DNA from: an uncultured Bacilli bacterium
GTDB lineage: Bacteria; Bacillota_I; Bacilli_A; RF39; UBA660
Reading direction: 5' to 3'
Assembly: GCA_910589335.1 (NCBI GenBank)
Contig: CAJUTW010000059.1
Location: forward strand, 1-5,205
DNA: 5,205 nt
Of this stretch, positions 1 through 5,205 are shown one piece after another. The translations under genes were made by a program, and so were the position numbers. Every line of letters begins with the position of its first letter. Position 1 is the first letter of the stretch. Below the pieces are notes generated by a model. The model was not told the DNA's origin and did not search any database. It saw only the letters and a list, made by a program, of their open reading frames with translations.

Positions 1-4
1 AAAA

Positions 5-19
5 AAGCCTTATAGGCTT
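5..19 (-). terminator. Hairpin followed by T-run on the minus strand
   Basis: AAGCCT (5-10) pairs with AGGCTT (14-19) around a 3-base loop, giving a perfect 6-bp stem. Read on the minus strand, the stem is followed by a run of Ts that reaches the window edge, the form of a rho-independent terminator for a minus-strand gene lying to the right. No such gene is present, so it may be a structural part of the element end next to it, or the tail of a two-way terminator. The stem is short and the T-run is cut off by the window edge. Confidence 0.3.
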
Positions 20-22
20 AGA

Positions 23-49
23 GAAGACCACGCCTTTAGACGTGGTTTG
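23..49 (+). mobile_element. Candidate IS200/IS605-type (TnpB element) right-end hairpin
   Basis: ACCACG (27-32) pairs with CGTGGT (41-46). Inside the stem are a C/A mismatch and one more C-G pair closing a TTTA loop. A GAGAAG stretch precedes it and TTTGTTATTT follows. From memory, the pattern GAAG + CCACG + CTTTAG + CGTGG is characteristic of the subterminal hairpin at the right end of IS200/IS605 and solo-TnpB elements, where it also forms the 3' end of the transposon-encoded guide RNA. If so, the element body lies left of position 1. No transposase coding sequence is visible here. The alternative is a plain rho-independent terminator for an upstream + strand gene, with the T-rich tail at 46-55. 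Confidence 0.42.
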
Positions 50-126
50 TTATTTATATATAACAGAAAAATATCTATAAACATTAGAAAAAAATATTAC
101 AAATTTTTAGAAAAATATAATTAATA

Positions 127-155
127 TGTTATAAAATGTAAAAAAGTAGTATAAT
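127..155 (+). promoter_or_regulatory. Predicted sigma-70/SigA-type promoter of the SGNH-ABC operon
   Basis: A perfect TATAAT -10 box lies at 150-155. The hexamer 17 bases upstream (TGTTAT, 127-132) matches the -35 consensus poorly, so the -10 carries most of the evidence. The upstream region (50-125) is almost pure A/T with A- and T-tracts, which could act as an UP-like element. Transcription would start near 162, leaving a leader of about 27 bases that contains the AGGAGG ribosome site. In DNA this AT-rich, TATAAT can also occur by chance. Confidence 0.5.
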
Positions 156-176
156 ATAAGAGTGTTAAAAAACTTT

Positions 177-182
177 AGGAGG
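177..182 (+). promoter_or_regulatory. Ribosome binding site AGGAGG that fixes the first gene's start
   Basis: A full AGGAGG sits 6 bases before the ATG at 189. The reading frame is also open from a GTG at 162, but using that start would put this Shine-Dalgarno inside codons 6-7, and the GTG has no ribosome site of its own. The ATG at 189 is therefore the preferred start. Confidence 0.9.
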
Positions 183-188
183 TATAAG

Positions 189-1277
189 ATGATTTATTTA
201 TCATTAAAAGACAAAATAGAAAGTAACAGTGTTAAAAAAACAATTGAAGATTTAGATAAAAAACAGATTATTTATGATGCTAATAAATTAACTGTTGATT
301 CTTCAAAAAAATTAAAAAAATCTAAAATTGTTATTTGTAATTTTGATATAGATAAAATAAAAGAATATCTTGTATTAAACAAAATCGTAATAGCTTTAAA
401 AAGAAATAAAGTTTCGCTATCAGATGAAGAAACTAACATTCTTTATAATAATAAAGTTTATACTTACAGTGGAAAAAATGAATTAAGAGAAATTTTAAGC
501 TATATAATAAAACGTGAAAATATAAGAAATAAAGTTTTTTTAGTTTCGTCATTAATAATTACCTTATGTATTCTTACTGTTTTAAAATTTGATTTAAATA
601 TAAATAAAACAAAAATATTAAACAGTCAAAGTTTAGAGATAGCAAAAAAAGAAGAGCAACAAAAAAATAAAAAAGATGAAAAAGTTGATTTTAAAAAAGA
701 AAATATAGTTTTTTATGGCGATTCAATAACAGATTTTTATAATTTAGAAAAATTTTATGAAAATTTACCTGTAATAAACAGTGGAACAAGTGGTTTCCAA
801 ACAAAAGATTTATTAAATTTAATAAAAGAAAGAGTCTACATTTATAATCCTACTAAAGTATTTATTATGATTGGAACAAATGATATCGCTTTTACAGACT
901 TAACAAATGAAGAATTAGTAAATAATATTAAAGAAATTGTTAATAGAATAAAAGACAATAGACCAAAAACAGAAATATTTGTTGAATCAATTTATCCTAT
1001 TAATAGAAAAACAGATAATGACATTGTTGATTCATCAATGGTAAATATTAGAAAGAATGAAAGAATAAAAGAAATAAATAAAAAAATCAAAAAAATGTGT
1101 GAGCAAGAAAAAGTAACTTATATAAATATGTATGATTTATTAACTGATGAAAATGGAGATCTAAATTTAGATTATACTGTAGAAGGATTACATATCAATG
1201 ATAAAGGGTATGAAGTAATAACAAAAAAATTAATGGAATATATTGAGCCAAATTCCAAAAATAAAAATATTAATTAA
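189..1277 (+). CDS. Membrane-anchored SGNH/GDSL-family hydrolase with unrecognised cytosolic N-terminal domain
   Basis: This is a 362-residue protein in three parts. Residues 1-115 form a Lys-rich alpha/beta-looking domain that I do not recognise. One membrane segment spans about 116-134; the basic stretch before it (KRENIRNK) predicts N-inside, C-outside. After a Lys/Glu/Gln-rich linker (about 141-171) comes an SGNH-hydrolase domain to about residue 355. Its blocks are visible: GDSIT with nucleophile Ser179, NSGTSG with Gly199, GTND with Asn231, and EGLH with His335. Block V normally reads D-x-x-H; here Glu332 takes the Asp place. SGNH enzymes cleave or transfer acyl groups, often acetyl esters on cell-wall or surface glycans; the substrate here is unknown. 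The gene is first in a unit with a polysaccharide ABC exporter 14 bases downstream, suggesting it edits O-acyl groups on the exported polymer. There is no acyltransferase-3 domain as in OatA, so the acyl donor, if it is a transferase, is not evident. Fold assignment is firm; role is inferred. Confidence 0.9.
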   Translation: MIYLSLKDKIESNSVKKTIEDLDKKQIIYDANKLTVDSSKKLKKSKIVICNFDIDKIKEYLVLNKIVIALKRNKVSLSDEETNILYNNKVYTYSGKNELREILSYIIKRENIRNKVFLVSSLIITLCILTVLKFDLNINKTKILNSQSLEIAKKEEQQKNKKDEKVDFKKENIVFYGDSITDFYNLEKFYENLPVINSGTSGFQTKDLLNLIKERVYIYNPTKVFIMIGTNDIAFTDLTNEELVNNIKEIVNRIKDNRPKTEIFVESIYPINRKTDNDIVDSSMVNIRKNERIKEINKKIKKMCEQEKVTYINMYDLLTDENGDLNLDYTVEGLHINDKGYEVITKKLMEYIEPNSKNKNIN

Positions 1278-1280
1278 AGT

Positions 1281-1285
1281 GGAGG
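1281..1285 (+). promoter_or_regulatory. Ribosome binding site GGAGG of the ABC ATPase gene
   Basis: GGAGG lies in the 14-base gap after the hydrolase stop codon, 6 bases before the ATG at 1292. The strong site and short gap, with no terminator between, support co-transcription of the two genes. Confidence 0.88.
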
Positions 1286-1291
1286 TGCAAG

Positions 1292-2035
1292 ATGGAAAAA
1301 AATATAGCAATTAAAGTAGCACATGTATCTAAAAATTTCAAACTTTATTATGATAGAGCTAATACTTTAAAAGAAAAAATATTATTTTTTTCTAAAAAAA
1401 ATAGAAATAAGGATGAAATACTCCATGTTTTAAAAGACATAAGTTTAGATATTAAAAAAGGCGAAAGTGTAGCTTTAATAGGAACTAATGGAAGTGGAAA
1501 GTCAACATTATTAAAGCTAATGACAAAAATTATTTATCCAAACAAAGGTAAAATTATTACTAATGGAAAATTAACATCTTTATTAGAACTAGGTGCAGGG
1601 TTTCATGATGACTTTACTGGTAGAGAAAATATTTATTTTAATGCCTCTATCTTTGGATTAACAAAGGCAGAAATTGATGAAAAAATAGATGAAATAATAG
1701 AGTTTTCTGAATTAGGTGATTTTATAGATAATCCCGTAAGAACTTATTCATCAGGAATGTATATGCGACTTGCATTTTCAGTAGCTATTAATGTTCAAGC
1801 AGAAATTTTGCTTATAGATGAAATATTAGCAGTAGGAGATCAACATTTTCAAGATAAATGCTTTAATAAATTAATAGATTTAAAAGAGTCTGGAAAAACA
1901 ATAGTTATTGTTACTCATAGTATGGAACAAGTTAAAAGATTTTGTAATAGAGCTATCTGGTTATATAAAGGTGAAGTAAGAAAAGACGGAGAAACTAAAG
2001 AAGTTTTAAAAGAATATTTGAAAGTTTGTGGGTGA
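1292..2035 (+). CDS. Polysaccharide/teichoic-acid ABC exporter, ATP-binding subunit (TagH/Wzt-like, short form)
   Basis: This 247-residue ATPase powers export of a lipid-linked glycan through the permease encoded next. Visible motifs are Walker A GTNGSGKST (64-72), the family-typical segment LLELGAGFHDDFTGREN (97-113) where most ABC proteins have the Q-loop, signature YSSGM (152-156) in place of LSGGQ, Walker B ILLIDE (172-177) followed by the D-loop region LAVGD, and H-switch His209. The insertion at about 20-45, before the first conserved LKDISL strand, is also usual in the TagH/RfbB/Wzt/KpsT group. At 247 residues it has only the nucleotide-binding domain; the C-terminal carbohydrate-binding domain of O8/O9a-type Wzt proteins is absent, so export probably does not depend on recognising a modified chain end. 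The stop TGA lies inside the permease ribosome site, pointing to coupled translation. Whether the cargo is teichoic acid, O-antigen or capsule cannot be told from this subunit. Confidence 0.96.
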   Translation: MEKNIAIKVAHVSKNFKLYYDRANTLKEKILFFSKKNRNKDEILHVLKDISLDIKKGESVALIGTNGSGKSTLLKLMTKIIYPNKGKIITNGKLTSLLELGAGFHDDFTGRENIYFNASIFGLTKAEIDEKIDEIIEFSELGDFIDNPVRTYSSGMYMRLAFSVAINVQAEILLIDEILAVGDQHFQDKCFNKLIDLKESGKTIVIVTHSMEQVKRFCNRAIWLYKGEVRKDGETKEVLKEYLKVCG

Positions 2036-2036
2036 G
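2030..2036 (+). promoter_or_regulatory. Ribosome binding site overlapping the ATPase stop codon
   Basis: GGGTGAG at 2030-2036 contains the TGA stop (2033-2035) of the ATPase and lies 4 bases before the ATG at 2041. A ribosome ending the ATPase is thus placed on the permease start, which would help balance production of the two subunits. Confidence 0.65.
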
Positions 2037-2040
2037 ATTA

Positions 2041-2814
2041 ATGAAAGTATTTAAAGAATTATATAACTATAGAGAACTTTTAAAAACAAATATCAAAAAA
2101 GAAGTCAGAGGAAAATATAAAGGATCTTGGTTAGGAATAATATGGACATTTTTAAACCCATTATTAATGTTAGCTGTTTATGCATTAGTTTTTCCTTATA
2201 TTTTAAGAGTTAAAGTTGAAAATTATACAATATTCATGATAGTTGCACTAATTCCTTGGAATTTTTTTACAACTGCTATACAATCTGGAACTGGTAGTGT
2301 AGTTGCAAATGGAAACATATTAAAAAAAGTTTATTTCCCAAGAGAAATAATCCCTATATCAATAACAACATCTCAACTAGTTAATTTTTTAATTACATGT
2401 ATAATAATGTTTATTTTTATTTTATTTAGTGGAGTAGGTTTTTCTATACATATTTTTTTAATGCCATTACTTATTTTAATTCAATATATTATAACATTAG
2501 CTTTAACTTTTATATTATCTGCTTTGACTGTATTTGTAAGAGATGTAGATCATTTTGTAAGTGTTGCTTTAACTTTAGGTTTTTATGCAACACCTATCGT
2601 TTATCAAGCTAGTATGTTACCAGAAAAATTTCAATGGATTTTAAAAATTAATCCTCTTGCACAGTTAATAGAGGCATATCGAGCTATTCTCTATTATCAT
2701 GAATTACCAAATTTTGTATCAATTGGAATCTGGGGATTACTAAGTGTATTATTTTTAATAGTAGGTTACATTGTATTTAAGAATTTAGAGAAGTCATTTG
2801 TAGAAGAATTATAG
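2041..2814 (+). CDS. Polysaccharide/teichoic-acid ABC exporter, ABC-2 type permease (TagG/Wzm-like)
   Basis: This 257-residue integral membrane protein forms, as a dimer with the preceding ATPase, the channel that moves lipid-linked polysaccharide across the cytoplasmic membrane. Family hallmarks in order are an N-terminal amphipathic stretch with RGKYKGSWLG (23-32) leading into the first membrane segment, LKKVYFPRE (94-102) in the cytosolic loop, VRDVDHF (166-172), a TPIVY segment (184-188), and NPLAQLIEAYR (204-214). About six membrane segments are predicted, near 33-55, 62-82, 110-130, 140-165, 172-192 and 226-247. Length is normal for the family. The frame is also open from TTG (2026) and GTG (2032), but these overlap the ATPase gene and lack a ribosome site; ATG 2041 matches the conserved family N-terminus. 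The gene is last in its unit: a terminator hairpin begins in its final Leu codon. Cargo identity is unknown. Confidence 0.96.
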   Translation: MKVFKELYNYRELLKTNIKKEVRGKYKGSWLGIIWTFLNPLLMLAVYALVFPYILRVKVENYTIFMIVALIPWNFFTTAIQSGTGSVVANGNILKKVYFPREIIPISITTSQLVNFLITCIIMFIFILFSGVGFSIHIFLMPLLILIQYIITLALTFILSALTVFVRDVDHFVSVALTLGFYATPIVYQASMLPEKFQWILKINPLAQLIEAYRAILYYHELPNFVSIGIWGLLSVLFLIVGYIVFKNLEKSFVEEL

Positions 2815-2837
2815 TCATAAATTATATGACTATTTTT
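2811..2837 (+). terminator. Rho-independent terminator of the SGNH-ABC operon, stem includes the stop codon
   Basis: ATAGTCATA (2811-2819) pairs perfectly with TATGACTAT (2825-2833) over 9 bp around an AATTA loop, followed by a T-run (2833-2837) and more T-rich sequence. The permease TAG stop (2812-2814) lies inside the left arm. Only two of nine pairs are G-C, so the stem is weak, but its perfect pairing and T-tail in this AT-rich setting support a real terminator. Confidence 0.75.
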
Positions 2838-2839
2838 GT

Positions 2840-2868
2840 TTGTATGAATTTAATTTGTTTGTTATAAT
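2840..2868 (+). promoter_or_regulatory. Predicted promoter of the pyruvyl transferase-FrhB fusion gene
   Basis: TTGTAT (2840-2845) and a perfect TATAAT (2863-2868) are separated by 17 bases. The -35 keeps only the TTG and is otherwise weak. Transcription would start near 2875, giving a leader of about 29 bases. A second TATAAT at 2874-2879 has no suitable -35. The promoter begins directly after the terminator T-run, so the fusion gene appears to be a separate transcription unit. Its ribosome site is weak (AAAGG at 2890-2894, 9 bases before the ATG). Confidence 0.55.
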
Positions 2869-2903
2869 TAATTTATAATGTTATAAGGTAAAGGTTGGAT
2901 AAA

Positions 2904-5205
2904 ATGAAGAAGAAAAAAATATTATTATATGGAATAGGAACATTTAAAAATAAAGGTGTTGAAGCAATTATACAATCAACAGTAAAACAAATTAAATCAA
3001 AAGAATATGAAATAAGTGCAGCTTCCCATGATATTAATTACAATAAAAATTTTTATAATAAAGAAATAAAAAAATATATAAAACATTACAAGAAAAGTGA
3101 CGAATTAACAGAAAAAGAAAAAGAGTTAGAACAAAAATATCAAAACATGCTTTTTGACTATAATAATTTTGAATTATTATATCAAAATGAAGTAGTAGAA
3201 GAAATGAAAAATTCTGATATATGTATATCAGTTGGAGGAGACAATTATTGTTACGATTTTTGTACTTGGTTATATGCTTTAGATAAAAAATCTCATGATT
3301 TAGGTAAAAAAACAGTTCTTTGGGGAGTCTCTCTATTTGAAAAAATTAGTGACACAGAACTGATTAATAATCTATTTAATTATGATGTTTTAGTAATAAG
3401 AGAAAGTCTCACTTATAATGCTGTAAAAAAATTTATTCCCGAAGAAAAAATATTATTTAGACCAGATCCAGCATTCTCATTAGAAAAGAAAGAAATACAA
3501 CTTAATAAATGGTATAAAAATAGAAATTTTGTTATTCTAAATTTTAGTCCACTTACAGTAGAAGATGAAGTAAAGTATAATGAAATAAAAAATTTAATTA
3601 ACTATATTATAAAAGAGACAAAATACTCAATTTGTTTATTACCTCATGTAACAACAGAAGATTGTAATGATTTAGATATTTTAAAAAAATTAAAAGATGA
3701 ATTAAAAAAAGAACAAAGAATTTATTTAGAAGAAGGAAATTATAATTGTAATGAATTAAAATATATTATTTCAAAGGCAACTATTTTAGTAGCGGCAAGA
3801 ACTCATGCTTCTATTGCTGCATATTCAACTGAAATTCCAACCTTAGTTATAGGCTATAGTGTTAAGTCAAGAGGGATAGCACAAGATATATTTGGAAATT
3901 ACGATGATTATGTTATTTCAAAAGATGATTTAAAAAACAATAAACTAATAGAGAAATTTAAGTTTATTGATAAAAATAAAGATGAAATTAAAAAAGTATT
4001 AACTAAAAAAATGCCTAATTATAAAGAACAAGCAAAAAACATCTGGAAAGATTTAATAAAAAAATTAGATGAATTAGAAAAAAAGACAATCTGTTCTCGA
4101 GAAAAATGTATAGGATGTGGAATATGTGCCAAAAAATGTCCCAAAGATGCTATAACAATGGAAGAAGATATGAACGGCTTTATTTATCCAAAACTAGATT
4201 TAAAAAAATGCATCAATTGCAACCTTTGTCGCAAAGAATGTCCAATTAATAATAAGAAAAAATCCTCAAAAAAAGAAAATAAATACTATGCTGCAAAGTC
4301 AAAAGACGAAAAAACAAAAATTAAAAGCTCATCAGGAGGAATATTTGCAGTTTTATCAGAAGTAGTCCTTGAAAATAAAGGAATTGTTTATGGTTGCCAA
4401 ATGAAAGATTTTCATGCCAATCATATCAGAATAGATAAAAAGAAAGATATAGAAAAAATTTTAGGTTCAAAATATATCCAAAGTAATATAATAGATATTT
4501 TTGATGCTGTAAAAAAAGACTTAATAAAAAATAAGCAGGTTCTATTTTCAGGAACTCCCTGTCAAATAGGCGCATTAAAAAAATATTTAAACGAAGAATA
4601 TAATAATTTAATTACAGTTTCAGTTATATGTCATGGTGTTACAAATGAAGAAATCTTAGATATCCAAATCAAAGAGTTAGAAAAAAATAACCAAGATAAA
4701 GTAAATAGTATTAATTTTAGAACTAAAGAAAATGGATGGACGAAATCTTCTATTAAATATGAGTTTACAAATAAAAAAATTACTAATAAGTTTATAGAAG
4801 ATGATTTCATGTATTTATATTTAAATGATACGATTACAAGAGAAAGTTGTTTTGATTGTAAATTTAAAGGTAATAATAATGAAGCAGATATTATTTTAGG
4901 AGATTATTGGGGAATTGAAATAACAAATAGAGAATTTTATGATGAAAAAGGTATCAGTGCAATAATTATTAATTCAAGTAAAGGTGAGAAATTTTTTCTA
5001 GATAACAAAATTTTTGAAAATATAGAATATTGTGAAGGTAATTATGATGATATAGTAAAATATAATCCATCATTAATAAAGTCATTGAAAATATCTAATG
5101 AAAGAAACTGGATATTATCAGAAATAAAAGAATCTGGTATCGAAAAAGTAAGTTTAAGATATAGAATTAAAAAAATGCAACAAGAACTAGAAAAAAGTCA
5201 TGAAT
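2904..5205 (+). CDS. Polysaccharide pyruvyl transferase-like domain fused to 2x[4Fe-4S] ferredoxin and FrhB-like domain; 3' end beyond window
   Basis: An uninterrupted frame of 767 codons runs off the right edge. Residues 1 to about 380 match the polysaccharide pyruvyl transferase family (WcaK/CsaB type): GIGTFKNKG near the start, VGGDN (110-114), IRES with Arg166, RPDPAF (186-191), LPHV (246-249) and the R-x-H motif Arg299-Thr-His301 followed by a conserved YSVKSRG stretch. Such enzymes move pyruvate from phosphoenolpyruvate to a sugar as a ketal. After a charged helix come two classic cluster motifs, C402-x2-C405-x2-C408-x3-C412-P and C436-x2-C439-x2-C442-x3-C446-P. Then follows an F420 hydrogenase/dehydrogenase beta-subunit-like region: SSSGGIF (475-481), GTPCQI (550-555), CHG (576-578), SCFDCKFKG (648-656) and GDYWGI (666-671). 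No signal peptide or membrane segment is seen, so it is cytosolic. Members of this FrhB-like group in surface-glycan loci are presumed flavin/iron-sulfur oxidoreductases of unknown substrate; F420 use is not implied. Domains are clear; the joint reaction is unknown. The ending resembles the usual C-terminus, so few residues are probably missing. Confidence 0.93.
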   Translation, partial: MKKKKILLYGIGTFKNKGVEAIIQSTVKQIKSKEYEISAASHDINYNKNFYNKEIKKYIKHYKKSDELTEKEKELEQKYQNMLFDYNNFELLYQNEVVEEMKNSDICISVGGDNYCYDFCTWLYALDKKSHDLGKKTVLWGVSLFEKISDTELINNLFNYDVLVIRESLTYNAVKKFIPEEKILFRPDPAFSLEKKEIQLNKWYKNRNFVILNFSPLTVEDEVKYNEIKNLINYIIKETKYSICLLPHVTTEDCNDLDILKKLKDELKKEQRIYLEEGNYNCNELKYIISKATILVAARTHASIAAYSTEIPTLVIGYSVKSRGIAQDIFGNYDDYVISKDDLKNNKLIEKFKFIDKNKDEIKKVLTKKMPNYKEQAKNIWKDLIKKLDELEKKTICSREKCIGCGICAKKCPKDAITMEEDMNGFIYPKLDLKKCINCNLCRKECPINNKKKSSKKENKYYAAKSKDEKTKIKSSSGGIFAVLSEVVLENKGIVYGCQMKDFHANHIRIDKKKDIEKILGSKYIQSNIIDIFDAVKKDLIKNKQVLFSGTPCQIGALKKYLNEEYNNLITVSVICHGVTNEEILDIQIKELEKNNQDKVNSINFRTKENGWTKSSIKYEFTNKKITNKFIEDDFMYLYLNDTITRESCFDCKFKGNNNEADIILGDYWGIEITNREFYDEKGISAIIINSSKGEKFFLDNKIFENIEYCEGNYDDIVKYNPSLIKSLKISNERNWILSEIKESGIEKVSLRYRIKKMQQELEKSHE

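Noticed and set aside
2..121. Short open frame through the left-edge hairpins (about 40 codons)
   Set aside because: It crosses two hairpins and pure A/T sequence, has an Arg-rich composition unlike the real genes, and has no start or ribosome site.
126..134. Nine-base ATGTTATAA shared with 2878-2886 as a common operator
   Set aside because: It lies upstream of the -10 in one case and downstream in the other, and a 9-mer this AT-rich is expected to recur by chance.
162..188. GTG start that would add nine residues to the SGNH protein
   Set aside because: The strong AGGAGG (177-182) would then lie inside the coding region, and the GTG has no ribosome site and sits at the predicted transcription start. 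The ATG at 189 is ideally spaced.
1385..1401. T7 and A8 homopolymer runs in the ATPase gene as phase-variation tracts
   Set aside because: Runs of 6-8 A or T are common throughout this AT-rich window and no off-frame variant is visible, so nothing marks these as contingency loci.
2026..2040. TTG or GTG starts for the permease overlapping the ATPase gene
   Set aside because: Neither has a ribosome site. The ATG at 2041 follows GGGTGAG and gives the usual family N-terminus.
2861..2887. Imperfect palindrome of TTATAA units around the second promoter as a repressor site
   Set aside because: It is entirely A/T, the symmetry is imperfect, and it is explained by two overlapping -10-like sequences.
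4000..4120. Possible frameshift or gene boundary between the pyruvyl transferase and ferredoxin modules
   Set aside because: The frame was followed codon by codon without a stop, and no ribosome site plus start codon is seen ahead of the first Cys motif, so a real fusion is the better reading.
4332..5205. F420-dependent hydrogenase function
   Set aside because: The family name comes from archaeal FrhB. A bacterial polysaccharide locus gives no support for F420 chemistry or hydrogenase partners, so only the fold family is claimed.

Overview
The window is very AT-rich DNA (roughly a quarter G+C or less by eye) from a bacterium that uses TGA as a normal stop codon: the second gene ends in TGA. 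Strong AGGAGG/GGAGG ribosome sites, TATAAT -10 boxes, A/T-ending codons and a short-type TagGH/Wzm-Wzt exporter fit a low-GC Bacillota (Clostridium-like or a related gut lineage). A Fusobacterium-like source cannot be excluded from sequence alone. The content is typical of a cell-surface polysaccharide locus. All genes are on the + strand.

Layout. Positions 1-60 hold two hairpins. One looks like a terminator for something on the - strand. The other resembles the subterminal hairpin of IS200/IS605 (TnpB-type) elements. A promoter near 127-155 then starts a compact three-gene unit. It comprises (1) a membrane-anchored SGNH/GDSL hydrolase with an unrecognised cytosolic N-terminal domain (189-1277), (2) a polysaccharide/teichoic-acid ABC exporter ATPase (1292-2035) and (3) its ABC-2 permease (2041-2814). 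Gaps are 14 and 5 bases, and the unit ends in a hairpin terminator whose stem contains the permease stop codon. A new promoter follows at once (2840-2868) and drives a long gene (2904 to beyond the right edge). It encodes a polysaccharide pyruvyl transferase-like domain fused in frame to a two-[4Fe-4S] ferredoxin plus F420 hydrogenase/dehydrogenase beta-subunit (FrhB)-like module.

How the genes may work together (inference). The ABC pair would move a finished lipid-linked glycan across the cytoplasmic membrane. The SGNH protein, with its catalytic domain predicted outside, could add or remove an acyl group on that glycan. The pyruvyl transferase/FrhB fusion would modify sugars in the cytoplasm before export, possibly coupling a redox step to a ketal transfer. 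No glycosyltransferases are visible; they would be expected to the right. The most unusual items are the pyruvyl transferase-ferredoxin-FrhB fusion and the tripartite SGNH protein, in which Glu replaces the usual block V Asp. I see no CRISPR array, tRNA, rRNA or complete transposase gene.
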